NCBI GenBank assembly: GCA_037189645.1
Contig: JBBCIY010000007.1
Span: forward strand, 186,001-250,000
Direction of reading: 5' to 3'
Source: Taishania sp037189645
Lineage (GTDB): Bacteria > Bacteroidota > Bacteroidia > Flavobacteriales_D > Crocinitomicaceae
Length of the DNA stretch: 64,000 bases
Notes under the pieces: generated by a model
Databases searched by the model: none
What the model saw: the letters and a program-made list of their open reading frames with translations, nothing else
Told to the model about the DNA's origin: nothing
Position numbers and translations under genes: made by a program
Shown here: positions 1 to 9,158 of the stretch, one piece after another
Position numbering within the stretch: the stretch's first letter is position 1
Layout of the letters: each line of letters begins with the position of its first letter

Positions 1-3000
1 GTAAACCCTCCCGGCCCCGTCCATTCAAAAGTAGCCCCGGGTTGAGCCGTAGTACTGAAAGAGACCGATGCTCCCGGGCAAAGCATGTTGTCACTTACCG
101 CAATAGATGGGACATCCGGCGCGCCCGGGTTCGAGATTGTTACCGGTCCGAACTGTGCTTCACAATTGTTGGCATCTGTCACTGTCAATGTGTATGAGCC
201 GGCCGGCAGCCCATTTACGTTCAATGTGTTTCCTACTTCCACAGCTGCGGCATTGGTCCAGGAATAGCTTGTAATACCGGGTGAATTCACAACCAACCCG
301 GAAATCGTTCCCGTACTCGCCCCGCAATCGGACGGAGTGACATTCGCCGTACCGGAAATGACCGGAAGCGGATTAACCGTTACCGAATAGCCAGCAGTCG
401 CCGAGCAGTTCCCTGACGTCCCCGTTACCGTGTAATTGGTCGTTGTCTGTGGTGAAACGGTAATGCCGGAGGCAGTGGAACCGGTGCTCCAGGAATAGGT
501 TGTTGCACCACCGGCAGTGAGCGTAATGCTTTCTCCACTGCATATCGCCCCGGTAACACCTGGTGTGATCGTAACCGTAGGAGCAGGCTCGACGACTACC
601 TGGTAATTGGCTGTTGCATCACACCCCCCGGTTGTTCCGGTCACAGTATAAGAAGTGGTCGTTGATGGTGATACAGTAATGCTTGATGTAGTGGAACCAT
701 CACTCCAGAGATAGGTCGTTGCTCCGTTTGCCGTGAGTGTCACGCTTTGACCGCTGCAAACAGGCCCTGGTACATTTGGTATTACAGACACGACAGGAGC
801 CGGGTTTACCTGTACCGTAACCGAGTTGGAAGCCACGCAATCATCTACCTCACCATTCACTGTATAAGTGGTCTGAGATGTCGGGGAAACAGTAATACTT
901 GCTGTTGTCTGCCCGGTATTCCACGTATATGAATCTGCCCCTGTAGCAGTGAGGGTAATGGATTCCCCCGAACAGATCACAGGATTGGCAGCAACATTGA
1001 ACTCAATAATGGGCGAAGGCTTCACTTCAACCTGCACTTCCAATGTCTGCTTGTAATTGCAGAGCCCTGTTACTTCGCAGTAATAGGTCTGTGTCGTTCC
1101 GGGGCTTACCGTAACAGACTGCGTGGTACTTCCATCGTGGTACCACAGGTAGCTGTCTGCACCCGCAGGAGCTGTCAACGTTACAGATTCCCCGATACAA
1201 ATAGGCGTTACATCAGGAATATCGGGAAATTGAATCCCCGAATTGGCAGAGATGGTATAATTACAGATATCCCCGGCATATCCATCCACCATCAGGATAT
1301 AGTCATCTCCTACCGTCAGTCCGTTGGCTGTAATGACGAACTGGGACGAGTGTTCTTCAAAGTTGGATACCGGTACAAAAGCGTCGCAGCCATTGGAGCT
1401 GAAGATCTGCATCTGTATTCCTCCGGCAGGATAATTCCCTACAAAACAATCGTAGATAGATACGGTCAGCGTAGCTGTAGTTGCCGCCGCCGTAAACCGG
1501 ATCCAGGAGTTATTTTCAATATTGACATCAATGTTCGGAGACGAATACGGTCCCGGAATATTGCTCGGTGGATAATACCCGAACGGACCTCCGGAGTTGG
1601 TTCCGTCTACCAGGTTCACTCCGGCCGGCGTTTCATTGTTCCCGTGCATATTTCCCGGCCTGTCGGGCGTAAATGCAGCAGACGTAGAAGCGCTGTATCC
1701 GTTCAGGTCACAGATATAAAGTGCATTTACACATTCATCATTGGTGGCGGTCGTTACACAAAACCCGAAATTCCCGGTATTTGAACCAAACCCCCAGTAA
1801 CGCAGGTAAACTGTTGACCCCGGCACTAAACCGCCTGCATTGATCATCGGCTTAAAATCATTGGCTGTCCCCGGGTAATTGTTATCATCCGAGCAGACAA
1901 TCTGCGTCAAAGCGCCGCACGTGCCAGAATAAAGTGCCATTACGCCGTCATTAATGCTTCCAGGGCCCATATTCGGCTTATGAGTGATGTTGAGATTCCC
2001 TGAAGGAGGAACGGTAATTGCAAACCAGACATCCGCCGTCGATGCATTAAACCCTCCGATCTGCGCGCCGCTTCCTCCAATGCAGGAGAATGGTGCCGGC
2101 GCAGATAAACTGGCAGTTGCACCCACATTTGTAAATTCCAGGTACTGACACGTTGATGTTACCGCCGGGACAGGGATGGCATTGCACGGTTCGTCATTTG
2201 ACGGTACAGCGGTCGGCGTTCCTGTAACGCATATGGTAAAATCCCCGGAATTCCCGGCATAATAGTCATACACCCGGATCCTGTAGACGGCTCCAACGGT
2301 CAGTCCGACCAGCTGGATGGACTCTGTTCCTCCCGTAAATGTATTATCCACACACGCAATGGAAGTTAAAGAACTGCAGTTTCCCGCATAAATATTCATG
2401 ACGAGATCAATCGCACTTGACGGGCTGACGGTTACTGTTTGTACTGAACTGGTTGCTGTAAATGAATACCATACATCATCATCTGCCGTGCCGGAGCACC
2501 CCGGAAGCGACTGGGTGGCACCATTCAATGTTCCGCTCACAGGAGTACACGCCGCATTTACCGTAAGCGGGATTGCTCCTGAACAATTATCATTTGCCGG
2601 AGGGGAAGGAGCCCCTGTTACACAAATCGTAAAATTACCCGTTCCGGAACCTACACCATAGTGGTACACCCGGATCCTGTAGGTTGTCCCGACTGACAAC
2701 CCGGAATAGGTAATGGTTTCAACTCCGCCATTAAACGCATTGTCACGGCATACCAATGATACCAGGGCGGAACAGGTTCCCGAAAACAGCTGAACGACAG
2801 CATCCATACCCGCTGAAGGAGCGACAGTAATGGTATGAGAGGTACTGGTAGCAACAAAACGATACCAGACATCATCGTCGGCTGTACCTGTACAGCCCGG
2901 GATCGTTTCCGTTGCTCCTGTGGTCGTTCCGTTTACCGGGCTTGAACAGGTCGCATCAACGGTTAATAAAGTTGCGGAAGAACATCCATCTGACTGGGCA

Positions 3001-3050
3001 TGCGTTTTCAGGTACGCAAAGCATACAAAGAGCAGTAATAATCGCAGCAT
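1..3050 (-). CDS. Giant repeat-rich secreted surface protein, 3' end outside window
   Basis: An uninterrupted frame runs from ATG at 3050 to the left edge (over 1,010 codons, no stop in the window), so the gene is partial. Residues 1-19 are a signal peptide (MLRLLLLFVCFAYLKTHAQ). About residues 20-155 and 155-282 are two similar beta domains sharing the motif GTADDDVWY; about 283-608 hold two more divergent Cys-containing beta domains. From about 609 to 890 there are at least four Ig/PKD-like repeats with the pattern GxSVTLTA...YxWxxGxTT...ITVSPxTTTxYTV, followed by a SprB-like repeat (SGLVVNSPGITSYSWTNA, YTLTVTDANNC). This architecture is typical of cell-surface adhesins exported by the type IX system; the C-terminal sorting domain would lie beyond the edge. 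The gene starts 4 bases after the stop of the small secreted protein upstream, so the two are probably co-transcribed. Function in adhesion or gliding is inference. Confidence 0.85.
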   Translation of the reverse strand, partial: MLRLLLLFVCFAYLKTHAQSDGCSSATLLTVDATCSSPVNGTTTGATETIPGCTGTADDDVWYRFVATSTSHTITVAPSAGMDAVVQLFSGTCSALVSLVCRDNAFNGGVETITYSGLSVGTTYRIRVYHYGVGSGTGNFTICVTGAPSPPANDNCSGAIPLTVNAACTPVSGTLNGATQSLPGCSGTADDDVWYSFTATSSVQTVTVSPSSAIDLVMNIYAGNCSSLTSIACVDNTFTGGTESIQLVGLTVGAVYRIRVYDYYAGNSGDFTICVTGTPTAVPSNDEPCNAIPVPAVTSTCQYLEFTNVGATASLSAPAPFSCIGGSGAQIGGFNASTADVWFAITVPPSGNLNITHKPNMGPGSINDGVMALYSGTCGALTQIVCSDDNNYPGTANDFKPMINAGGLVPGSTVYLRYWGFGSNTGNFGFCVTTATNDECVNALYICDLNGYSASTSAAFTPDRPGNMHGNNETPAGVNLVDGTNSGGPFGYYPPSNIPGPYSSPNIDVNIENNSWIRFTAAATTATLTVSIYDCFVGNYPAGGIQMQIFSSNGCDAFVPVSNFEEHSSQFVITANGLTVGDDYILMVDGYAGDICNYTISANSGIQFPDIPDVTPICIGESVTLTAPAGADSYLWYHDGSTTQSVTVSPGTTQTYYCEVTGLCNYKQTLEVQVEVKPSPIIEFNVAANPVICSGESITLTATGADSYTWNTGQTTASITVSPTSQTTYTVNGEVDDCVASNSVTVQVNPAPVVSVIPNVPGPVCSGQSVTLTANGATTYLWSDGSTTSSITVSPSTTTSYTVTGTTGGCDATANYQVVVEPAPTVTITPGVTGAICSGESITLTAGGATTYSWSTGSTASGITVSPQTTTNYTVTGTSGNCSATAGYSVTVNPLPVISGTANVTPSDCGASTGTISGLVVNSPGITSYSWTNAAAVEVGNTLNVNGLPAGSYTLTVTDANNCEAQFGPVTISNPGAPDVPSIAVSDNMLCPGASVSFSTTAQPGATFEWTGPGGF

Positions 3051-3054
3051 ACGT

Positions 3055-3366
3055 TTAGTGTTTTATTTCTGTTAAATCTTTTGGTTCCAACCCCGCATCG
3101 GTAATGACGCGCTTCAATTGAATCAGGGGGTCGGGATTTTTATTGTCGTCTTGTCTGGTATAGGGAAGTAATTCCAGCAGTATCTCCCCGGAAGAAACCT
3201 CTTCTTTTACACGGATCTTACAGGAACTGATTCCTTCGATCTTTAAAATTTTTGCTTCCAACTCCTGAAAATCACCTGTTGTTCCTGAAAAAGAATAAGA
3301 ATAATACTGCTGTGCACATAGCTCATTGGTCCAGCAAATCATAAAAACAAGTAGTAAACGTAGCAT
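3055..3366 (-). CDS. Small secreted protein, partner gene of the giant surface protein
   Basis: This encodes 103 aa starting at ATG 3366; an upstream in-frame start at 3417 would add 17 residues before the signal peptide and is less likely. The N-terminus MLRLLLVFMICWTNELCAQ is a signal peptide strikingly like that of the downstream giant protein. The remaining ~80 residues alternate predicted strands and helices (FQELEAKILKIEGISSCKIR, then a strand and a helix ending IKH), which could be a small ferredoxin/HMA-like fold without the metal-binding CxxC. I recognise no family. It lies 4 bases upstream of the adhesin-like gene, so joint expression is very likely; a role as accessory or chaperone is only a guess. 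Confidence 0.7.
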   Translation of the reverse strand: MLRLLLVFMICWTNELCAQQYYSYSFSGTTGDFQELEAKILKIEGISSCKIRVKEEVSSGEILLELLPYTRQDDNKNPDPLIQLKRVITDAGLEPKDLTEIKH

Positions 3367-3547
3367 TTGTGTTAGTTTTAAGTTTGTAAAAGTTGCTTTG
3401 AGTAGTAAATGTAACAAAAAGAATGAATCTGTGTTATTATTCCTGATAAATTAATTTAAAAATGATGCAAATTATACATGGTATTATCCGGCACGATTTT
3501 TATTATTTCCCTTAAAATAGTTACTTTTATATCCAAGAATATAAATT

Positions 3548-4189
3548 ATGCGGACACTTATTTTTTATTTCTTCTTTTTTCTCACAAGTATTGCCGGTGC
3601 GCAACAACCGTTTACAGGCAAATTGGTTTATTCGGTGGAAATCGCAGATACTTCGCTGCGCCAGCTTTTTCCTCCTTCCTCAATGACCATTTATACGAAT
3701 GATACCATTCTGAGGGTGGAAACACATACAGATCAATTGGGAAAACAAGTGCTGATCCAGCACCTGCAGAAAAACAAAGGCTATCTGCTCATTGAAACAG
3801 GTGCCGGGAACTATGCCATCCAGGTGCCTGAAAAAGAAAACCCGGAGGAAGAAAAATATACGTTCAGCCATATAAAAGGTAAAAAAGTAATCTGCGGGCT
3901 CAAATCAAATAAGCTGGCTGTTTCCACAACCGGGATAAAGCAACCGCTGGAATACTATTATCACAAATCCATATCTGCCAGATACGTACCGGGGTTCGAA
4001 CATTTCCCGGGGTTGCTGACAGATTATTATGTGCTGACAAAAGACGGCCTCTATCATCATCAGCTGAAAGAAATAAGCACCCAGGCTGTATCAAAGGATC
4101 TGTTCGGAATTCCGTCCGATTACCGGAAGATCAGCATGTCGGATTTTGTGGATATTATGACAGGAGGGGATAAAACAATTGATAACTGA
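3548..4189 (+). CDS. Secreted protein resembling GLPGLI/DUF4412-type proteins
   Basis: The 213-aa product begins with a signal peptide (MRTLIFYFFFFLTSIAGAQQ). The mature part opens with FTGKLVYSVEIADTS and SSMTIYTNDTILRVETHTD, a pattern of short paired strands ('make more of X, measure, then report') typical of the periplasmic DUF4412/GLPGLI-like proteins of Bacteroidota, which have no known biochemical role. No catalytic motif is visible. It is divergent from the 3366-3055 gene, with a 181-base spacer, and is followed by a 151-base spacer before the polyprenyl synthase. The family assignment is from sequence feel, not a search, and is moderate. Confidence 0.7.
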   Translation: MRTLIFYFFFFLTSIAGAQQPFTGKLVYSVEIADTSLRQLFPPSSMTIYTNDTILRVETHTDQLGKQVLIQHLQKNKGYLLIETGAGNYAIQVPEKENPEEEKYTFSHIKGKKVICGLKSNKLAVSTTGIKQPLEYYYHKSISARYVPGFEHFPGLLTDYYVLTKDGLYHHQLKEISTQAVSKDLFGIPSDYRKISMSDFVDIMTGGDKTIDN

Positions 4190-4327
4190 CAATTTAAGAT
4201 TGTTTTGAAGTCCGGATCAAAGTAGAAAGGCAGGAAGTAAGAAGCACAACACAATTATAAGAATTATGGAGCCCTTGGTTCATGGTACAATTTGAAATCC
4301 GTCACCTCCCTATTTGTAATTTTCAAT

Positions 4328-4335
4328 TACCTTTG
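4328..4335 (+). promoter_or_regulatory. Bacteroidota -7 promoter element (TACCTTTG) before the polyprenyl synthase gene
   Basis: TACCTTTG matches the TAnnTTTG consensus of the Bacteroidota housekeeping sigma factor. It ends only 5 bases before ATG at 4341, so transcription should begin at or next to the start codon and the mRNA would be leaderless. A TTTG at 4313-4316 is too close to be a normal -33 element. Confidence 0.5.
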
Positions 4336-4340
4336 CACCG

Positions 4341-5312
4341 ATGATGACAGTGAATGAAATAATGTTACCTGTGCAGGAGGAGATCAACGAATTTGAAATT
4401 CGGTTTCCGGAAAGCATGAAATCCAATGTGAGCCTGCTGAACAGGGTAACACAATTCATTGTCAAGCGCAAAGGAAAGCAAATGCGCCCGTTGTTCATCT
4501 TTCTTACTGCAAAAATGCTGGGAAAAATAAACGACAACACCTACGACGCCGCGTCGCTGGTCGAATTGCTGCATACAGCATCCCTGGTTCACGATGATGT
4601 TGTGGACGATGCCAGCGAGCGAAGAGGCTTTTTCTCAGCGAATGCGCTCTGGAGAAATAAAATCGCTGTTCTGGTAGGAGATTTCATGCTGTCACGGGTA
4701 TTGCTTTTGTCCATTGAACGAAAGAACGTCGAACTGCTGGAAATCGTCGCAAGAGCTGTCCGGGAAATGAGCGAAGGAGAATTGCTGCAGATCGAAAAAG
4801 CCAGGAGCCTGGACATTACCGAAGAAGTTTATTTCGATATCATCCGTCAGAAGACCGCCTCCCTGATCTCCACTTGCTGCGAAGCCGGGGCTGTATCGGT
4901 CGGAAGGGATGACATGGCACCAACGATGAGAACATTCGGAGAATTGGTTGGCCTGGCATTCCAGATCAAGGACGATATCTTTGATTACGGAACACCGGGA
5001 AACATCGGAAAGCCAACCGGGAACGATATACGGGAACAGAAAATGACCCTGCCGCTGATCTATACACTGAACACCGCGGGGAAAGAAACCAGGAGAGAAT
5101 TGCTGAACATCGTGAGAAACCACAATGACAGCTCAAAGCACATCCGGAAAGCCATCGATATCGTTATACAAAACGGCGGCATCGAATATGCACATAAGAA
5201 AATGATGGAAATCAAAGACCAGGCACTGGAAATGCTGAAAGGCATCCCTGATTCCGATGCAAAACGGTCATTGACAGGACTGGTGGAGTATACAACATTA
5301 AGAACAAAATAA
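4341..5312 (+). CDS. Long-chain (E)-polyprenyl diphosphate synthase
   Basis: This 323-aa enzyme condenses isopentenyl diphosphate onto an allylic primer to build the isoprenoid side chain of menaquinone. The first Asp-rich motif DDVVDD is at residues 85-90 and the second, KDDIFDY, at 210-216. The residue five before the first Asp is a small Ala, which in this family permits long products (C35-C40) rather than FPP or GGPP. Conserved GKQMRP at 45-50 binds the IPP. Two adjacent ATGs (4341 and 4344) are possible starts; both agree with the usual family N-terminus. The promoter box ends 5 bases before the ATG. It sits upstream of a lipoprotein and rimO, 15 bases apart, likely in one transcript. 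Confidence 0.92.
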   Translation: MMTVNEIMLPVQEEINEFEIRFPESMKSNVSLLNRVTQFIVKRKGKQMRPLFIFLTAKMLGKINDNTYDAASLVELLHTASLVHDDVVDDASERRGFFSANALWRNKIAVLVGDFMLSRVLLLSIERKNVELLEIVARAVREMSEGELLQIEKARSLDITEEVYFDIIRQKTASLISTCCEAGAVSVGRDDMAPTMRTFGELVGLAFQIKDDIFDYGTPGNIGKPTGNDIREQKMTLPLIYTLNTAGKETRRELLNIVRNHNDSSKHIRKAIDIVIQNGGIEYAHKKMMEIKDQALEMLKGIPDSDAKRSLTGLVEYTTLRTK

Positions 5313-5327
5313 TAAAATAAGAGAACC

Positions 5328-5750
5328 ATGAAACATTTCATCCTGTTTTTTTCGCTTATTGTACTGGCTTCCTGCGGGAACAAAGAAGAGGAAGCAAATC
5401 CTGACCGGGCTTCTGAATTGAAGGAAGATTATGAGAAGGTAGAAGGTAAGCACTACAAAGCTTTCTATGGTGGAAACGACCAGCTGAAGACCGAAGGCAT
5501 GTATGATGAAGACGGCAAACGCCATGGCATCTGGACGCACTATACCCATGACGGTAAAAAACAGTCCATCACCGAATACAAACACGGACTTAAGCACGGG
5601 TACACCATTGTTTACCACCCGAACGGATCCCTGTACTACCGTGGAGAATGGTACAATGACGTAAAAGTAGGTGTGTGGGATTATTACGATACAAATACCG
5701 GGAATAAAAAAGAATCAAAGGATTATGGTTATCCGGAACTGAAAGATTAA
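5328..5750 (+). CDS. YwqK-like repeat lipoprotein
   Basis: The 140-aa product has a lipoprotein signal with lipobox LASC (Cys at residue 17), so it should be membrane-anchored in the periplasm or outer membrane. The body contains MORN/YwqK-type repeats: KTEGMYDEDGKRHGIWTHY, SITEYKHGLKHGYTIVYH and YRGEWYNDVKVGVWDYY. Proteins with these repeats are often labelled 'YwqK family antitoxin', but here there is no toxin partner and the protein is exported, so that label should not be taken literally. Its stop codon overlaps the rimO start by one base (TAATG), giving translational coupling with rimO. Confidence 0.8.
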   Translation: MKHFILFFSLIVLASCGNKEEEANPDRASELKEDYEKVEGKHYKAFYGGNDQLKTEGMYDEDGKRHGIWTHYTHDGKKQSITEYKHGLKHGYTIVYHPNGSLYYRGEWYNDVKVGVWDYYDTNTGNKKESKDYGYPELKD

Positions 5751-7072
5751 TGAAGACAAAAACCCTCAGAAAAAATAAAGTCAACGTCGTTACACTTGGC
5801 TGCTCCAAAAACGTTTTCGATTCGGAAGTGATGATGGCACAGCTGCGTGCCAACAAGTTTGACGTGGAGCACGAATCAATGAGTGACGATGCTGAAATTG
5901 TCATCATCAATACCTGCGGGTTCATTGATGCGGCGAAACAGGAATCCATTGACACCATTCTGCGCTACGCGGAAGCAAAATCCGAAGGGATGGTCGACAA
6001 GGTATATGTCACCGGGTGCCTTTCCGAACGCTACCGCGATGAGCTGGAAGTGGAAATTCCGGAGGTAGACGCCTTTTTCGGCACGCGTGAACTGCCCCGC
6101 CTGCTGAAAACGTTAAAAGCAGATTACAAGCACGAGCTGGTGGGCGAACGTCTGTTGACCACACCAAATCATTACGCTTATTTTAAGATCGCGGAAGGAT
6201 GCGACCGTCCCTGCTCATTTTGCGCGATTCCACTCATGCGGGGAAAAAATGTTTCCACCCCGATCGAAGATCTGGTAAAACAGGCAAAAGACCTGGCGGC
6301 GAAAGGAGTAAAGGAATTAATGCTTATCGCACAGGACCTGACCTATTACGGGCTGGACCTGTACAAAAAAAGGGCGTTGGCGGACCTGCTGGAAGAGCTG
6401 GCGCACGTCGAAGGAATCGAATGGATCCGCCTTCATTATGCATTCCCGGCGGGCTTCCCGATGGAAGTGCTGGACGTGATGAATAAATACGACAACATCT
6501 GCAAATACCTGGACATGCCGCTTCAGCACGGATCTACCAATATTCTCAAAGCAATGCGAAGAGGTATTACCCGTGAAAAAACAGAAGAACTGGTTGCCAG
6601 CATCCGTGAAAAAGTGCCGGGAATTACCATTCGTACAACATTGATCGCAGGTTACCCGGGAGAAACGGAAGAAGATTTCCGGGAAATGTATGACTGGGTG
6701 GAAAAATCCCGCTTTGACCGCTTAGGGATCTTCACATATTCCCATGAAGAGAACACCCACGCGTATCGTTTTGAAGATGATGTGCCGGAAGAGGAAAAAC
6801 GCCGCCGTGCCGATGCGATCATGGAGCTGCAATCCGGGATCAGCTATGAGCTGAACCAGCAGAAGATAGGAAAAACATACAAAGTCTTATTCGACAGGGC
6901 CGAAGGAGATTATTTCATCGGGCGTACAGAATTCGACTCTCCGGAGGTGGATAACGAAGTATTGGTGAAGAAATCGGAGCATTATGTCCGGATCGGGGAT
7001 TTTGCAATGGTGGAAATTACTGCTGCGGATCATTACGATCTGTACGGAAAGGTGGTAGAGAATAGAGAATAA
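5750..7072 (+). CDS. rimO: Ribosomal protein uS12 (Asp88) methylthiotransferase
   Basis: RimO is a radical-SAM enzyme with two iron-sulfur clusters that adds a methylthio group to a conserved Asp of ribosomal protein S12. The 440-aa sequence has the three N-terminal cluster cysteines (Cys18 in LGCSKN, Cys56 in NTCGF, Cys90 in VTGC), the radical-SAM motif CDRPCSFC at 151-158, and a C-terminal TRAM domain (about 375-440). LGCSKN and the FCAIPLMRG stretch after the radical-SAM cysteines favour RimO over the related MiaB. The start codon overlaps the preceding stop by one base. Confidence 0.96.
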   Translation: MKTKTLRKNKVNVVTLGCSKNVFDSEVMMAQLRANKFDVEHESMSDDAEIVIINTCGFIDAAKQESIDTILRYAEAKSEGMVDKVYVTGCLSERYRDELEVEIPEVDAFFGTRELPRLLKTLKADYKHELVGERLLTTPNHYAYFKIAEGCDRPCSFCAIPLMRGKNVSTPIEDLVKQAKDLAAKGVKELMLIAQDLTYYGLDLYKKRALADLLEELAHVEGIEWIRLHYAFPAGFPMEVLDVMNKYDNICKYLDMPLQHGSTNILKAMRRGITREKTEELVASIREKVPGITIRTTLIAGYPGETEEDFREMYDWVEKSRFDRLGIFTYSHEENTHAYRFEDDVPEEEKRRRADAIMELQSGISYELNQQKIGKTYKVLFDRAEGDYFIGRTEFDSPEVDNEVLVKKSEHYVRIGDFAMVEITAADHYDLYGKVVENRE

Positions 7073-7160
7073 AAAGTCAGTCTGTACCTGTAATGTGTAA
7101 TGTATTTTTTTCATTAACAAAATAATCAGAAAAATCAATTACATATTAATAATAATTCCA

Positions 7161-7168
7161 TATCTTTG
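7161..7168 (+). promoter_or_regulatory. -7 promoter element (TATCTTTG) of atpDC
   Basis: TATCTTTG fits TAnnTTTG exactly and lies 40 bases before the atpD start, leaving a leader of about 35 bases. The 135-base spacer after rimO holds no other gene. No clear -33 TTTG is visible in the AT-rich sequence upstream. Confidence 0.55.
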
Positions 7169-7207
7169 CGCCCAAATTAAGAGAATTTACACTAAAATAG
7201 GCAATCG

Positions 7208-8713
7208 ATGTCAGCAGTTAAAGGTAAAATAGCACAGGTAATTGGTCCCGTAGTTGACGTAATTTTCGACAAAGGGGTAGAGCTTCCAAAAATCTATGAT
7301 GCGCTTGAAGTTCGTAAAAATGACGGAACAAAAGTTGTTCTTGAGGTACAATCTCACGTTGGTGAAAGTTCTGTAAGAGCCATCTCCATGGACTCAACAG
7401 ACGGTTTCACAAGAGGTACGGAAGTTATAAACACAGGCAGCGCAATTAAAATGCCTACAGGTGAAGCGATCAAAGGACGTGTATTCAACGTAGTTGGCGA
7501 AGCGATCGATGGTATTGCGAACGTAAGCAATGAGAACGGACTTCCGATTCACAGAGAAGCTCCCAGGTTTGAAGACCTTTCGACTGCAACAGAAGTGCTT
7601 TTCACAGGAATCAAGGTGATCGACCTGATCGAGCCATACGCAAAAGGTGGTAAGATCGGTTTGTTCGGTGGTGCCGGTGTAGGTAAGACAGTATTGATCC
7701 AGGAATTGATCAACAACATCGCGAAAGGACACGGAGGTTTGTCTGTATTTGCAGGTGTGGGTGAGCGTACCCGTGAAGGGAACGACTTGCTGCGTGAGAT
7801 GCTGGAATCAGGAATTATCAAATATGGTGACGACTTCCTTCATTCAATGGAAGAAGGAGGATGGGACCTTTCAAAAGTGGATTCCAACGAATTGAAAGAA
7901 TCCAAAGCTACTTTCGTATTCGGACAGATGAATGAGCCTCCTGGTGCACGTGCACGTGTGGCTTTGTCAGGACTGACGCTGGCTGAATACTACCGTGATG
8001 GTGAAGGAGACGGACAAGGACGTGATATCCTTTTCTTCGTTGACAACATTTTCCGTTTTACTCAGGCAGGTTCTGAGGTATCCGCGTTATTGGGACGTAT
8101 GCCTTCTGCGGTAGGTTACCAGCCAACCCTGGCAACAGAAATGGGTGCGATGCAGGAACGGATTACTTCCACTAAAAACGGATCCATTACTTCCGTACAG
8201 GCGGTTTACGTACCTGCGGATGACTTGACTGACCCGGCTCCGGCAAATACCTTTGCCCATCTGGATGCCACAACAGTATTGTCCCGTAAAATTGCCGAGC
8301 TAGGAATCTACCCGGCGGTTGACCCACTGGATTCAACTTCCCGTATCCTGACTCCTGAGATCGTTGGTGAAGAACATTATAACTGCGCACAAAGAGTAAA
8401 ATACACACTGCAGCGTTATAAGGAATTACAGGATATCATTGCGATCCTTGGTATGGATGAATTGTCTGAAGAGGATAAACTGGTCGTTCACAGAGCACGC
8501 CGTGTACAACGTTTCCTGTCTCAGCCGTTCCACGTAGCGGAACAGTTTACAGGAATCCCGGGAGTACTGGTGGATATCCAGGAAACGATCACAGCATTCA
8601 ACGACATTCTGGACGGTAAATACGACAAATATCCGGAAGCTGCTTTCAACCTGAAAGGAGGAATCCAGGACGTAATCGAAGCCGGAGAGAAAATGTTGGC
8701 TGAATCACATTAA
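7208..8713 (+). CDS. atpD: F1Fo ATP synthase subunit beta
   Basis: This is the catalytic beta subunit (501 aa) of the F1 sector, on the cytoplasmic side. The P-loop GGAGVGKT is at residues 154-161, the catalytic Glu lies in GVGERTREGNDL, and ALSGLTLAEYYRDGEGD and FFVDNIFRFTQAGSEVSALL are standard for the family. It is followed after 21 bases by atpC. The remaining subunits are encoded about 19 kb away (27880-33979), the usual split arrangement of many Bacteroidota. The sequence is slightly longer than the E. coli protein (about 460 aa) through insertions typical of this phylum. Confidence 0.98.
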   Translation: MSAVKGKIAQVIGPVVDVIFDKGVELPKIYDALEVRKNDGTKVVLEVQSHVGESSVRAISMDSTDGFTRGTEVINTGSAIKMPTGEAIKGRVFNVVGEAIDGIANVSNENGLPIHREAPRFEDLSTATEVLFTGIKVIDLIEPYAKGGKIGLFGGAGVGKTVLIQELINNIAKGHGGLSVFAGVGERTREGNDLLREMLESGIIKYGDDFLHSMEEGGWDLSKVDSNELKESKATFVFGQMNEPPGARARVALSGLTLAEYYRDGEGDGQGRDILFFVDNIFRFTQAGSEVSALLGRMPSAVGYQPTLATEMGAMQERITSTKNGSITSVQAVYVPADDLTDPAPANTFAHLDATTVLSRKIAELGIYPAVDPLDSTSRILTPEIVGEEHYNCAQRVKYTLQRYKELQDIIAILGMDELSEEDKLVVHRARRVQRFLSQPFHVAEQFTGIPGVLVDIQETITAFNDILDGKYDKYPEAAFNLKGGIQDVIEAGEKMLAESH

Positions 8714-8734
8714 CAAACAATCAAACGCAAAGAA

Positions 8735-9025
8735 ATGCAGTTGGAAATTATAACACCGGAAGTGAAGGTTTTTGCCGGAGAGGCGGAAGCAGTGCAGTTG
8801 CCGGGATTGGATGGCTTGTTTCAGGTTTTGAACGGACACGCTCCTATCATTTCCGCTTTGAAAGAAGGAACAGTGAAGATTGACCTGGCTTCTCCTTTTG
8901 AAGTGACTGATAAAACAAGCGATTTGATTGAAAAAGATTCGAAAGATTCAAAAATTATCCGCGTAGCCATTAAAGGCGGCGTTGCAGAACTGATGAACAA
9001 TAAACTGATCGTTCTTGCTGAATAA
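8735..9025 (+). CDS. atpC: F1Fo ATP synthase subunit epsilon, short form
   Basis: The 96-aa product matches the N-terminal beta-sandwich domain of epsilon (MQLEIITPEVKVFAGEAEAV, GLFQVLNGHAPIISALKEGT). It ends about where the C-terminal helical hairpin of longer epsilon subunits would begin; that hairpin inhibits ATP hydrolysis in other bacteria, so this form should lack it. Such short epsilons are common in Bacteroidota. A terminator follows directly. Confidence 0.95.
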   Translation: MQLEIITPEVKVFAGEAEAVQLPGLDGLFQVLNGHAPIISALKEGTVKIDLASPFEVTDKTSDLIEKDSKDSKIIRVAIKGGVAELMNNKLIVLAE

Positions 9026-9045
9026 TTTGTAACATAATTAAAACG

Positions 9046-9077
9046 AGAGGGATTCGGGAGACCAGTCCCTCTTTTTT
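9046..9077 (+). terminator. Rho-independent terminator after atpDC
   Basis: AGAGGGA (9046-9052) pairs with TCCCTCT (9066-9072) and is followed by a T-run. Confidence 0.8.
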
Positions 9078-9158
9078 GTTAAGGTATGTTAAGCTTTGCC
9101 GCTTATTATTACCACTTAAACAATAGTTTCACTAAATTCGTCGTTTCGTAGACTCAGA

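Noticed and set aside
1137..1784. 215-codon open frame on the plus strand inside the giant surface protein
   Set aside because: It is antisense to a continuous, clearly structured repeat protein and has the odd Arg/Ile/Tyr-rich composition of a shadow frame.
4190..4327. Small gene or RNA in the spacer before the polyprenyl synthase
   Set aside because: Only short repeats such as CAATT...AATTG are seen; no frame longer than a few codons has coding character.
5328..5750. Antitoxin of a toxin-antitoxin pair (YwqK label)
   Set aside because: It is an exported lipoprotein, lies between biosynthetic genes and has no toxin partner.
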